Source: a virus. From it: DNA of 53,318 nucleotides. The notes under the pieces are model-generated. The model did not search any database. It had not been told where the DNA came from and saw only the letters and a program-made list of their open reading frames with translations. Numbering within the stretch: position 1 is the first letter of the stretch; the number at the start of each line of letters is the position of its first letter. The DNA lies in IMG/VR virus record IMGVR_UViG_3300043803_001519, positions 1 to 53,318 of that record; one strand, written 5' to 3'. A program made the position numbers and the translations under genes. Shown here in pieces: positions 32,124 to 40,743 of the stretch.

Positions 32124-33129
32124 CCTGCAACCTCTTCACTTCGGCCGTCAGCTCCTTGACCGCCGCAAACAGAACACCGAGCGCGTCGACATAGTGGATG
32201 ACGCCCTCGCCACTAAGCTCGAACGTCTCGTTGAAGTCTTCCGCGTACGGGCCGACATGCACAGCGTCATCGCCCTTGTACTGCCAGCGATCGACGTCAA
32301 GACTCGCGATCTTGTCGAGCACTCCCGGCTCAATCGGGCCGATTGTATCCTTGATGGCGCGGCTGCTGGCAGCGATCGCCGACCCGATGCTGATGGCAGC
32401 GCCGACGCCAGTCCCGATCGCACCCTGCTTGCCGGCGCTGTTGGCGGCGTCCTTCTGCTTGTCGCGGAGATCGCGGCTGATGATCGAGTTGACCTGCGAG
32501 CCGAGCTGGTCGTAGGCGATCTGGTCGAACTGGTCGGCGTAGCTGAGCCCCGCCGCCTGGGCAGTGCGGTTGCGCTCGAGCGCGCCGCGGATGCCGGTGT
32601 TGCGGGCGCCGACCTGGGCGGCGGTCTGGCCCAGCGCGGCGATACGGCGGAGGCCCGCGCTCGGGTCCTCGACCGTACCGCTGCGGCCGGACATGCCGCG
32701 CAGCGTGTCGGCCATCTGGGTCTTGGTCAGCCCGGCCGCGTCGGCGTCGCGGATGCGGGCCTTCTGGATGAGCGCATCCAGAGTGAGCGGCCGGCCCTCA
32801 TCGAGGGCCAGCCGCTCGATTTCGCCGTACCCGTCACGGTTGAACCGCTGGATGTTGTCCAGGGAGAAGTTCCGGAGGGTGGCGCCGGCCAGGGGATTGC
32901 CCTTGTCGTCGAAGGCACGGCGGATGTCGTCGCCCGAATCCCAACGGCCGTAGGCTGCCGGATCACCCCCTTCCGCGTAAGTCGACAGATTCCGAAGTCC
33001 GTACCGCCCGGTTCGCTCGACCGGGAGCGGCTGCACAGTGCGGCGAGTGCCGTTTGCGGCCGCGTCGAACGCCGCCCCCTGCCCGCGCTGAAGGGTCCGC
33101 CCGACGATTCCTGCAAGTCCAGCGAGCAT
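32095..33129 (-). CDS. virion protein with C-terminal S74-like chaperone domain
   Basis: ATG 33129 gives 344 residues. The N-terminal 230 residues are helical and Gly/Ala-rich, as in internal virion or tail proteins. The last 100 resemble the peptidase S74 intramolecular chaperone: SSRAIKDTIGPIEPGVLDKI, VHVGPYAEDFNETF, IHYVDALGVLFAAVKEL and a final coiled coil. In spikes, S74 trimerises and then cleaves itself off at a Ser. Here the SSRAIK Ser is a plausible cleavage residue. A chaperone tail on a non-spike virion protein is unusual. Confidence 0.6.
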   Translation of the reverse strand: MLAGLAGIVGRTLQRGQGAAFDAAANGTRRTVQPLPVERTGRYGLRNLSTYAEGGDPAAYGRWDSGDDIRRAFDDKGNPLAGATLRNFSLDNIQRFNRDGYGEIERLALDEGRPLTLDALIQKARIRDADAAGLTKTQMADTLRGMSGRSGTVEDPSAGLRRIAALGQTAAQVGARNTGIRGALERNRTAQAAGLSYADQFDQIAYDQLGSQVNSIISRDLRDKQKDAANSAGKQGAIGTGVGAAISIGSAIAASSRAIKDTIGPIEPGVLDKIASLDVDRWQYKGDDAVHVGPYAEDFNETFELSGEGVIHYVDALGVLFAAVKELTAEVKRLQDERDQRPSG

Positions 33130-33131
33130 GA

Positions 33132-33947
33132 TTACGGCCCAATCTTGGTATTGGCGACGATGCTGCCAGCCGACGGGCCGATCGTCGACGAGCCAGCGCT
33201 GGCAATCGCGCCCGGCGCGGTCGGCGTCGGTGTGCGGTTCATCCACAGGTTAGCGGCGCCACCCAGGCCTATGCCGGCCAGGCCGCCGATGAAGTTGGCC
33301 TTGTTGACGTCGCGGAACTGGTTGACCGCGTCCATGCCGCCCTGGTAGCCGGACAGCATCTCGTTGAACTTGGCGACGCTACGCAGTCCCGTAGCCTGCA
33401 TGCCACGGCCGGCCTGGGCCGCCTGCATGCGCGCCTGGAGCAGGTTCATCTTGCCGGCGTCGCTCGTGGCCATGGCGATCCGGGAGAGGGCCTTGACGCG
33501 GCTCATGCCGCCGGCGAGCTCGTCTTCGGGGCGCACGGCGTTGTTGCCGGTGCCGGCGGGGCGGAGGCCAGCGATCTTGGCCTCGGTCTGCCCGGCGTTG
33601 ACGGCCGCCTGGGTCTCGGCGTCGTTGCCGTAGAGCATCCGCCGGAGGTGCTCCGAGCGGGCGTCGCGGGCCATCGACCCGCTGCGGTAGATCTGGTCGG
33701 CCGCGGCCCGAAGGTCGCCCTCGAGGAGGAAGTACGGGTTGCCCGCGTTATTCCATTCCTTCTCGGTGAGGCGCTCCGGGTTTGGATTCGTACGCGTGCC
33801 GAGCACCCCACCGACCATGCGGGTGAAAACGCCCCCCCGGTTCTTGGGCATCTCCAATGTCATTGACGGGAGCGGCTCGGGCGTGAAAACGCCCCCCCGG
33901 TTCTTGGGGATCTCCAATGTCATTGACGGGAGCGGTTTGGATGCCAT
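33132..33947 (-). CDS. virion-associated protein with tandem 20-residue N-terminal repeat
   Basis: A 271-residue protein. The N-terminus contains two nearly identical 20-residue units (PLPSMTLEIPKNRGGVFTPE and PLPSMTLEMPKNRGGVFTRM). The rest is helical and Ala/Gly/Met-rich (LLQARMQAAQAGRGMQATGL) with a Gly-rich hydrophobic segment (IGGLAGIGLGGAANLW). It sits in the ejection-protein cluster, 4 bases from the S74-like gene start. Probable internal or tail-associated structural protein. Confidence 0.55.
   Translation of the reverse strand: MASKPLPSMTLEIPKNRGGVFTPEPLPSMTLEMPKNRGGVFTRMVGGVLGTRTNPNPERLTEKEWNNAGNPYFLLEGDLRAAADQIYRSGSMARDARSEHLRRMLYGNDAETQAAVNAGQTEAKIAGLRPAGTGNNAVRPEDELAGGMSRVKALSRIAMATSDAGKMNLLQARMQAAQAGRGMQATGLRSVAKFNEMLSGYQGGMDAVNQFRDVNKANFIGGLAGIGLGGAANLWMNRTPTPTAPGAIASAGSSTIGPSAGSIVANTKIGP
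33823..33935 (-). repeat. 60-bp tandem duplication
   Basis: Two copies of a 60-bp unit (33823-33875 and 33883-33935) differ by one base in the compared part (33849 versus 33909). In frame it duplicates 20 residues at the N-terminus of the 33132-33947 protein. The near-identity indicates a recent event. Confidence 0.9.
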
Positions 33948-33986
33948 AGGTCCGCAACCTACTGCCTGGGCGCTGGGGCTGCCCTG

Positions 33987-36599
33987 TTACTGGTTGACGC
34001 CGGTCAGGCGGGAGCCGAAATTCGTGCACTGGGCCACGATGGTCCCGCCGTAGGTCGTAACGCCAGTCTGTAGGCCGCTGTTGGGGTCGACCCGGCCCTC
34101 CAGGCGATACCTGACAGTGTTCCTGGCCCCGAGGTAGCTGTCCCTCTCTAGCAGGCTGGTTCGCCGAATGACGGACACGTCGAGGGTCTGGTAGACAATC
34201 GGGTTGAAGGTCTTGGAGGTGATGTCCTGGACCAGGGGGTCGAAGATCGGGAGGCCATAGCGCTTGCTGCCCACCGGAGACCACTCGCCCGCGCCGTCGA
34301 ACTGGCACGTAAAGCGGAACTGGATAGTGCGCTGCGACGACCCGCCGACGTTCCGGGCGTCGACCTTCGCGCTGAGGAGGATGCCCTCGGTCGGGTGCTG
34401 CACCCGCTTGAAAGCATCGGCGTTCGTACCGTGCCAGGGGGCCACCCAGTCGATCTCGGGGCCTAGCGCCACCCATTGCGCGGCCGTGAGCGCATAGTTG
34501 TTGTCCCACTCAAACAAGCGGGTGATGGCCAGGTCGAAGTCGAGCCCGGCCGTTGTCTTGGGCCGGAACAAGGTCTCGGCGCCGACGATCTCCGGCGTCT
34601 GGAGCGTCCCGGTCATGTAGAGCTTGCCGAGGGCAATGTCGTACCAGAACTTGGCCTGGGCGCCGGGGGACCCGCTCTCCGAGCCTTTGACCCCGGACCC
34701 AATCCAGATCGGGAACGTCGCGTCGCCCTCGAGCTCGACCCGGACGTCGCCCTGGGTCTTGATTATGCCGCCGATGACGAGCTCCGACTCCAGCTTGTCG
34801 GCCGTGACCGCGCCTGCCTCGATGTGGACTGCCTGGACGGCGTTGGCCTTGATCTTCTCGGACTCGACAGCCTCGGAGAAAAGCTGGGCCGCGCGTACAG
34901 CGCCGGCGGCGATCTTGCCGAACTCGACCGCGTCAGCGGCGATGTTGACGGCTTTGACCTCGCCGGCCAGGATCTTGCCGGACGTGATCGCGTTGGCCGC
35001 GATGTTGTCGGCCTTGACCTCGCCCGCGGCGATCTTCTCCGAGGTGACGGCGCCCACATCCAGCTCGCGAGCGGTGATGGCCGCGGCTTCGATGGTTCCG
35101 GCCGTGACCGCGTCAGCCGCGATGTTGCCGGCCTGCACGGCGTTGGCGGCGATGTTGCCGGCCTGGATCGCGTTAGCGGCGACGTTACCGGCCTGGACCG
35201 AATTGGCCGCGAGCTTGCCGGCGATGACCTCCTGGGCCCCGATCTTGACGGCCGTGACCGAGTTCGCCTGGAGCTGGTCAACGCCGATGGCGCCGGCGGC
35301 AACCTTGCCGACGATGACCGCGTTAGCCGCGATGTTGTTGGCCTCGACCGCATCGACCCCGAGCTTGCCAGCGATGACTTCGCCCGCGGCGATGGTCGTC
35401 GCCGTCACGGCGTTCGCGGCGATCTCGCCCGCGCGCACGGCGCCGGCGGCGATCTTGCCGGCAATGACCGCGTTGGCCGCGAGCTGGCCAGGCCCGATCG
35501 TACCGTCGGGGATGTACGTCTCCGCCGGCAGCCAGTCCGCCTCGGCGGTCGAGTAGCGGTAGAGGATGTTGTCGGACGTCAGCAGTACGACGCGCCCGTC
35601 GGTCAAGCCCGTGGTCGGCAGCGTCCCGACAACCTCGACCGGCGTGATGCCGGCGGCGAGCTCCGTGAGTCCGATGGAGGAGGGGGCAATCTGCCCGGCG
35701 GCAATCTGCCCGGCCAGGTCCGCGGCAGGGAGCTTGTACTCCCACTCGTCGTCTACCAGGCGGTAGATCTTGCCGTTGGTGGTAAGGAACACAACCTTCG
35801 GGCCGGTGTAGCCGGTCGGCGACGGCAGGGCGTTGACGACCGCGACCGGCTCGATGCCAGCGGCGAACTTGGTACCGGAGATCGAGCCGTCGGCGATCTG
35901 GTCCTCGTCGATCTCGCCGACGACGTCGACGGCAGGAACCGCAGCCGTCCATTCGCCAGAGACCAGGCGGTAGAGCTTGCCGTTGGACGTGCGGAATACC
36001 ACCCTGGGGCCGGTATAGCCGACCGGGTCAGGGAGGTCGTCGACGATACCGACAGCCTCGAGGCCGCTGGCGAGCTTGGTGCCAGCGATGGTGCCGTCGG
36101 CGATGAGCGCCGGATCGATCGGGCCGCCGATGTCAGCAGGGTCGATCACCTTGGTCCAGATGCCCTCGACCAGCCGCCAGAGCTTGCCGTCGGCCGTGTT
36201 GAAGACAACCTTCGGGCCGGTGTAGCCGACCGCGCTGGGGAGGCCGTCAACGACGCCGATCGGCTCGATGCCGCTCGCGAAGCTGTCGAAAGTGATGGTG
36301 CCGAAATCTCCGCCGCCCTCGATGATGACGGTGTTCCCGCCGCCGGCGGCCGGCGTGACGCCGACCTTGACGAGCTTGGTCATCGTGCCCGTGATCGCGG
36401 AGGCGATCTCCGCCCGACCGGACCGCTGCACGGCCTTGACGAGGCCGGCGGCCTCGAGCTCGCCCAGGGTGACGTAGCGGTCCTTGGACGCGCCGCGGAA
36501 GCCGTCGGCGATCTCGATGGCCTCACGGACGGCCTCCAGGAAGGCCCGGAGCTCGCCCGTTACGCCACTGGGGATCTCGAGTGACGAGGCAGCGCGCAT
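33987..36599 (-). CDS. repetitive tail fibre
   Basis: An 870-residue protein. After an N-terminal attachment region, residues about 110-350 hold four units of about 68 residues (DGLPSAVGYTGPKVVF...GKLWRLV...IADGTIAGTKL). Residues about 360-605 consist of about two dozen decapeptides of the type A-N-A-V-x-A-G-x-I-A, forming a long beta- or helical shaft. The C-terminal 250 residues form a globular domain with TFKPIV-like and RTSLLERDSYLGARNTVRY segments, probably receptor-binding. Start ATG overlaps the nozzle gene stop. Confidence 0.75.
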   Translation of the reverse strand: MRAASSLEIPSGVTGELRAFLEAVREAIEIADGFRGASKDRYVTLGELEAAGLVKAVQRSGRAEIASAITGTMTKLVKVGVTPAAGGGNTVIIEGGGDFGTITFDSFASGIEPIGVVDGLPSAVGYTGPKVVFNTADGKLWRLVEGIWTKVIDPADIGGPIDPALIADGTIAGTKLASGLEAVGIVDDLPDPVGYTGPRVVFRTSNGKLYRLVSGEWTAAVPAVDVVGEIDEDQIADGSISGTKFAAGIEPVAVVNALPSPTGYTGPKVVFLTTNGKIYRLVDDEWEYKLPAADLAGQIAAGQIAPSSIGLTELAAGITPVEVVGTLPTTGLTDGRVVLLTSDNILYRYSTAEADWLPAETYIPDGTIGPGQLAANAVIAGKIAAGAVRAGEIAANAVTATTIAAGEVIAGKLGVDAVEANNIAANAVIVGKVAAGAIGVDQLQANSVTAVKIGAQEVIAGKLAANSVQAGNVAANAIQAGNIAANAVQAGNIAADAVTAGTIEAAAITARELDVGAVTSEKIAAGEVKADNIAANAITSGKILAGEVKAVNIAADAVEFGKIAAGAVRAAQLFSEAVESEKIKANAVQAVHIEAGAVTADKLESELVIGGIIKTQGDVRVELEGDATFPIWIGSGVKGSESGSPGAQAKFWYDIALGKLYMTGTLQTPEIVGAETLFRPKTTAGLDFDLAITRLFEWDNNYALTAAQWVALGPEIDWVAPWHGTNADAFKRVQHPTEGILLSAKVDARNVGGSSQRTIQFRFTCQFDGAGEWSPVGSKRYGLPIFDPLVQDITSKTFNPIVYQTLDVSVIRRTSLLERDSYLGARNTVRYRLEGRVDPNSGLQTGVTTYGGTIVAQCTNFGSRLTGVNQ
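34790..35510 (-). repeat. about 24 degenerate 30-bp repeats in tail fibre
   Basis: Each unit encodes a decapeptide around (A/G)-x-(I/L)-A-A-(N/G)-A-V-x-A. Repeats diverge at third positions and in the two variable residues. They are likely to allow length variation by recombination. Confidence 0.75.
35585..36250 (-). repeat. four about 204-bp repeats in tail fibre
   Basis: Four copies at a pitch near 204 bp encode a module with LPSxxGYTGPKVVF and NGKLYRLVxxEW. The copy nearest the decapeptide shaft is the most degenerate (LPTTGLTDGRVVLL). Confidence 0.65.
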
Positions 36600-38851
36600 C
36601 AGTCGAGCATCAACTCAGCCACTGAGTCACTGATATGGATGAGGTGGACCGGCGTGGCTGCGGTCACAGCGACCTGGTACTCAGTGGCCAGGTAACCAGA
36701 GGGGAGGCGGAAGATGTCGTCGTTGTTGACCGTCCGGGTCGCGACGAGCTCGCCGTGCTTGTACAGCGAGAACGTCACCGGGTAGGAGTCGGCCACGACA
36801 CGCCCGCACGCCATGTTCAGTGGCTCGCAGCGCAGTACCTGCGAACGCCAGGTGTACGTGAGCGGTGACTCAGTGACTGCGTCCCACTTGCGGATCGTCG
36901 TGCCGCTCACGTAGAAGAGGGCGTCCTGCAGTGGCTCGTAGAGGATCGTGCTGGCCACCAGCGTGAGGTCCGAGAGGCCGACCGTGGGATTGCCGGGGTC
37001 GAAGATGAACGCCTTCGTCGGGCCGACGCCGTAGTAGGCCTGGTCGAGCACTGCGGCACGGAGCTGCGAGGGCTGGTAGGCCGCCCACTCGCGCTTGGTC
37101 ATGTAGGGCTCGGTGACGAGCTCAGCGCCGCCGGAGCCGATCGCGGCCAGGCCATCCGGGGATGGGTAGATCACGGTGTCGCGGACCACGACGACGCCGC
37201 GCTTCGAGAGGCACGGCTGCTCGAAGTCGACCTGGCGCGGGGCCATCTGGCGCGGGTGGGCGCCGGTCAGGACGTACGGCGTGCGGTCGGTCAGCACGAG
37301 CAAGCTCGTCGAGAAGACCGCGAGGCCGATGATGTTGGCGTCGATCTGCTTCTTGTACGGCCAGGCGTGCGGGTAGTACGGCTCGCTGAACCAGACCTGA
37401 TTGCCGATGAAGCCCGCGAGCGAGCCGTTGGGCAGGGCGACGATGCCGCGGAGGGCGTCCGGCGGCGGGTCCCACTCGGTCGTGGACAGAACCGCGCCGA
37501 GCAGCGTATTGGTGACGGCCTCCGTCGTCGTGGCGGTCCCGGCGTCGATCTCCTTGACGAAGAGATAGTCAGTGCTCTCGATGCCGGTAGACGTCCGGTA
37601 GATCCGGTACTTCGTGATGTAGCTGGTGTACGGCGACGCTGCATTCACGAGGCCAGACAGCGACACCGTGTCGCCGTCGTAGACCTCGAGGATCGTGCTG
37701 GGCGCCGACGGCGGGCCCTCTTCGTTCAGGCTCGTCACGTAGGTGTAAACGTACGCGCGCGACTCGACCAGGTCGATGTCGGCGTTACCCCGCCGGACCT
37801 CGAACCACCAGGCGCCGGTGCAGTTGAAGAAGGCCGTGCCGGTGTCGTCGCGCCAGACGGCGCGCTGGTTGTGCGTGTAGAGGAAGCTGCCGCCGGAGAC
37901 GTAGCCGTCGGGGGCGCCCCACGCCTCGGCGTCGTAGACGCGGTCGTTGTCGTTGAAGAAGAGCCGACCGGGCGAGATCTCGCTCGTCACCTTGAGGATG
38001 TTGCCGACCTTCAGGTTGTGGCCAGGGACCGCGAGCTCGGCGCCATCGGGGATGAAAAAGCGCGCCCCGCCGCCGATCTGGTGGGTCTTGCCCGTTTCCG
38101 GCTGCCGCGCCCAGACCGCATTGGGGGCAGTGGTGATCGCGATGTAGCCGATGTTGGCCTTGTTACGGACCGTGACGTAGTTGGCGTCGACGATCCCGGT
38201 TACCTCGAGCTCGGTCAGCGGAGCGACGCCCGACGAGATGATCGGGGCGAAACCATCGAAGGCGTACTCGGTCGTCGCGGCGACCGTGTTGATCTCGAGC
38301 CAGTCGGAAACCGCGGCGTTGCCGGGCCAGGTGCCGATGTTGTAGCTCAGGGACATCAGCAGCTTCTTCGTGCGGAAGAGGCCGCCGTAGAGCACCGGCG
38401 TCTGCAGCGCGCCAGGGGTAGCGACCGGGGAGCTCGCGGGGGCAGGCACGCCCATGTAGCGCCAGCTCTTCGGGTTCGTCGGCGAGCCGCCGCTGGCGGC
38501 GAACGTCTTCCAGGTCATCTTCGGGCGGGCGAGGCCGGCCAGGTTGCCCGGATCGTCGGGGGCACCGGTGAAGTAGATGCGGTCGAGCTCGTCCTCTTCG
38601 ACCGGGCTGCGGGCTACGTCGACGTCGGTGGGCCACTCCAGCCACAACGGAGCCCCGTCGTTCTCGTAGCGGTAGAGCGACGCCGGGTTCGTCAGGACCG
38701 TGTTGGCGACGCTCTGGCCGCCGCGCCAGACGTCCAGGGCCCCGGAGCCAAGGCGGACGTTGGACGAGACGGTGGCCTCGCCCTGGCCGAGCAGGCGGGG
38801 CGCGACGCGGGGTCGGAGCCCCCGGAAACCCTCGAGCTTAAATCCCGCCAT
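36599..38851 (-). CDS. tail tubular protein B-like nozzle protein
   Basis: A 750-residue protein. N-terminal GFRGLRPRVAPRLLGQGEAT, with GALDVWRGG, matches the start of the podovirus nozzle/stabilisation protein family (T7 gp12-like). Later segments LNEEGPPSAPS, GIVALPNGSLAGFIGNQVWF and PYYPHAWPYKKQI, and HPRQMAPRQ, are characteristic. It forms the distal tail tube. It overlaps the upstream tubular A-like gene by 14 bases. Phased arrays 15-17 lie at its 3' end. Confidence 0.75.
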   Translation of the reverse strand: MAGFKLEGFRGLRPRVAPRLLGQGEATVSSNVRLGSGALDVWRGGQSVANTVLTNPASLYRYENDGAPLWLEWPTDVDVARSPVEEDELDRIYFTGAPDDPGNLAGLARPKMTWKTFAASGGSPTNPKSWRYMGVPAPASSPVATPGALQTPVLYGGLFRTKKLLMSLSYNIGTWPGNAAVSDWLEINTVAATTEYAFDGFAPIISSGVAPLTELEVTGIVDANYVTVRNKANIGYIAITTAPNAVWARQPETGKTHQIGGGARFFIPDGAELAVPGHNLKVGNILKVTSEISPGRLFFNDNDRVYDAEAWGAPDGYVSGGSFLYTHNQRAVWRDDTGTAFFNCTGAWWFEVRRGNADIDLVESRAYVYTYVTSLNEEGPPSAPSTILEVYDGDTVSLSGLVNAASPYTSYITKYRIYRTSTGIESTDYLFVKEIDAGTATTTEAVTNTLLGAVLSTTEWDPPPDALRGIVALPNGSLAGFIGNQVWFSEPYYPHAWPYKKQIDANIIGLAVFSTSLLVLTDRTPYVLTGAHPRQMAPRQVDFEQPCLSKRGVVVVRDTVIYPSPDGLAAIGSGGAELVTEPYMTKREWAAYQPSQLRAAVLDQAYYGVGPTKAFIFDPGNPTVGLSDLTLVASTILYEPLQDALFYVSGTTIRKWDAVTESPLTYTWRSQVLRCEPLNMACGRVVADSYPVTFSLYKHGELVATRTVNNDDIFRLPSGYLATEYQVAVTAATPVHLIHISDSVAELMLD
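36618..36630 (+). repeat. 8-bp-phased pentamer pair 15
   Basis: GCCAC-TGA-GTCAC (followed by TGA) in the last codons of the nozzle gene, 17 bases from the tail-fibre start. Confidence 0.5.
36676..36696 (+). repeat. 8-bp-phased pentamer array 16
   Basis: GGTAC-TCA-GTGGC-CAG-GTAAC, three units in 8-bp register near the 3' end of the nozzle gene. Confidence 0.4.
36865..36885 (+). repeat. 8-bp-phased pentamer array 17
   Basis: GTGAC-TCA-GTGAC-TGC-GTCCC in the nozzle gene. On the minus strand the first two units read GTCAC-TGA-GTCAC. Confidence 0.55.
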
Positions 38852-39491
38852 ACGCGACGACTCGCGTAGGCCGACCGTAGTCGGCGTCAGCCCGGGACTT
38901 GGCGGCTTTGATGCCCTGCTCGTAGGACGACGAGTAGACGCCAGCCATCTGCGGATCGCTCCAGTCCTTGCCCGGCATCTTGAGGACGTTCATCAGCACG
39001 CCGGCAGTGATCTCCTCGGAGAACTCGTTCAGGAGCTCCTCCGGGATCGCCTGGACGGACGGCTGGACGCTGATCGCGAGGCGCAAACGGATGGCGTTCG
39101 TGTAGGCCGTGACGGGGCGCGGGACGAGCGCGTACTCGCCCAGGTTGAGCTTGGTCCACCAGGTCGGGCCACCGGCCGTCTCGTCCTGCCAGTTACTGAC
39201 CTGGCGATCGAGCTGGTCACGCGCCTTGAACGGGATGTTGAGCCCCGTCGGTACCCATGTCACGGCCACCGGCTCGACGATGTAGGTGTGCGCCGGCGTC
39301 ACGTTGCTAGTGGTCGGCCAGGTCTGGTTGGCCGAGATCGGCAGGATGCCGGTGTCCCAGCGCCAGGCGCGGGTCCGGTGGAAGAAGTCCTTGAGCGTCT
39401 CGACGTAGCGAGCGTGCAGCAGCGGCTCGGCGATGCCAGGGGCTTCGCTGCGGATCTTCCAGAACTCAGTACTGATCGCACGGTCAGCCAT
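38838..39491 (-). CDS. tail tubular protein A-like / tail adaptor
   Basis: ATG 39491 (GGAGG 6 bases upstream, overlapping the preceding stop) gives 217 residues; an in-frame GTG lies one codon upstream. The pattern FWKIRSEAPGIAEPLLHARY, ILPISANQTWP and the helical C-terminus (LLNEFSEEITAGVLMNVLKM, GIKAAKSRAD) resemble podovirus tubular A/gatekeeper proteins that connect portal and nozzle. Order (adaptor, tubular A, nozzle B, fibre) supports this. Confidence 0.6.
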   Translation of the reverse strand: MADRAISTEFWKIRSEAPGIAEPLLHARYVETLKDFFHRTRAWRWDTGILPISANQTWPTTSNVTPAHTYIVEPVAVTWVPTGLNIPFKARDQLDRQVSNWQDETAGGPTWWTKLNLGEYALVPRPVTAYTNAIRLRLAISVQPSVQAIPEELLNEFSEEITAGVLMNVLKMPGKDWSDPQMAGVYSSSYEQGIKAAKSRADADYGRPTRVVAYGGI

Positions 39492-40150
39492 CACGAACCT
39501 CCAGGCGGCTTGTTGGCCTGCGGGCCAACGCGGTACTCGACGACCGGCTTCTCGTTGATCGCGAGCAGGAACTTGTTGTAGAGCTGGGTCGCGCGCTCGC
39601 CAGACACGCCGTAGCGACTGTCCTTCGTGAGGGCCCGGTAGACGGCGTACTCGATGAGGCCGTTGTCGAAGACCGCGCTCAGCGGGCTATCGCCGTTGGC
39701 AGCGGCTGCGGCAGGGATCTCGGAGAACACCACGTACGCGTGCATGCCTTGCGTCGGCACCGGGTAGACGTAGAAGACGCCGGGCTCGCGAGGGTCGTGC
39801 AGGTAGTGGACGAGCTGCCCGCCGGTGGCGGAGATGGTCTCCCAGGCCGGCTCGAAAGTGTCGAGGGCGTCCCGCTCGACGTACCGGATCTGGGCGCCGC
39901 GGGTATCTGGAGCCGGCGAGTTGGCGCTGACACGCACGAACTTGACACCGGCCGCGGGGAGCGTCTGGCGGGCGGACAGCGCCAGGGAGAGGCGCCGCTC
40001 GACGATGTTGGCCTCCGGCTGCAGCACGATGATCTGGCGCACGCCGGCGTTGATGTACCGGACAAGCTCGGCGTCCGACCACCGGTAGGGGACCTCGACG
40101 TCGTTCAGGCCGTCACGGATCTCCGTAAGCAGTGTCGCGATCGCGGTCAC
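39491..40150 (-). CDS. head-tail adaptor (DUF6682-like)
   Basis: A 219-residue protein resembling the phage adaptor family DUF6682. Key features: N-terminal helices (IATLLTEIRDGLNDVEVPYR, WSDAELVRYINAGVRQI), a beta domain with PREPGVFYVYPVPTQ, and the C-terminal NGLIEYAVYRALTKDSRYGV followed by RATQLYNKFL. It would dock on the portal ring. Overlaps both neighbours by 4 bases. Its first codons carry a GTCAC-TCA-GCGGC element. Confidence 0.75.
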   Translation of the reverse strand: MTAIATLLTEIRDGLNDVEVPYRWSDAELVRYINAGVRQIIVLQPEANIVERRLSLALSARQTLPAAGVKFVRVSANSPAPDTRGAQIRYVERDALDTFEPAWETISATGGQLVHYLHDPREPGVFYVYPVPTQGMHAYVVFSEIPAAAAANGDSPLSAVFDNGLIEYAVYRALTKDSRYGVSGERATQLYNKFLLAINEKPVVEYRVGPQANKPPGGS

Positions 40151-40668
40151 TCAGCGGCCTCCTTGGCGGCCCGGCGCCGCTTGGCCGCGCGCTGGTGGAT
40201 GTCGATCGAGAGCGGGACGCCGTCGATGGCCGGCGTCGAGAGCGTGCCGTCGAAGAACTCGCCGTCCGGGAACGTCAGGCGGCCCTGGTCGAGCATGACC
40301 TTGGTCCACACGTTGAAGACCTCGGCCGAGGTGACCTTGGTGCCGGCAGGCAGGAACTTGGTGACCGCGGCGACCTTCGGGGAGCCGTTGAACACGCCGG
40401 CCTTGACGAAGTCTTCCTTGCTCCCGGACTCGACAACGCGCAGGACAGCGCCGTACAGGCCCTTGTCGACGGCGATCTGCAGGGCGGGCTCGAGGCCCTC
40501 CTTCGGCGGCGCCGCAACGCCGGTGTGGGACAGGAACTTGCAGCCGGCGGCCTTGGCCTCCGGGATGACGCCATCTGGCACCTCCCGCGGGACGCCAGGC
40601 TCGAACGGGAGGATGAGGCCGGAGCGGCAGGCAAGCCGCAGCGGGGAGTCTGAGTACATCAGCGGCAC
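40147..40668 (-). CDS. unknown head-tail region protein
   Basis: GTG 40668 (GGAG 9 bases upstream) gives 173 residues; ATG 40659 is an alternative. The sequence has a Gly/Pro-rich first half (FEPGVPREVPDGVIPEAKAA), then an alpha/beta half ending in a basic helix (QRAAKRRRAAKEAAE). It follows the decoration/capsid unit after a terminator, so it may be translated from read-through or from its own promoter. Function is unknown, probably head completion. Confidence 0.5.
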   Translation of the reverse strand: MPLMYSDSPLRLACRSGLILPFEPGVPREVPDGVIPEAKAAGCKFLSHTGVAAPPKEGLEPALQIAVDKGLYGAVLRVVESGSKEDFVKAGVFNGSPKVAAVTKFLPAGTKVTSAEVFNVWTKVMLDQGRLTFPDGEFFDGTLSTPAIDGVPLSIDIHQRAAKRRRAAKEAAE

Positions 40669-40686
40669 AGTGCCGTCTCCAGAAGT

Positions 40687-40720
40687 GAAAAGGCCCCGGG
40701 AGTATTAGTCCCGGGGCCTT
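40687..40720 (-). terminator. intrinsic terminator after decoration gene
   Basis: On the minus strand AAGGCCCCGGGA and TCCCGGGGCCTT form a perfect 12-bp stem with a 7-base loop, followed by TTTTC. It lies 23 bases after the stop of the 40744-41133 gene. Confidence 0.85.
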
Positions 40721-40743
40721 GGGGCTGCCTCGAACCTGAGCAG

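Noticed and set aside
33987-36599. CRISPR array suggested by regular short repeats
   Set aside because: The repeats are in frame, degenerate at third positions and encode decapeptides of a tail fibre; there are no unique spacers of constant length.
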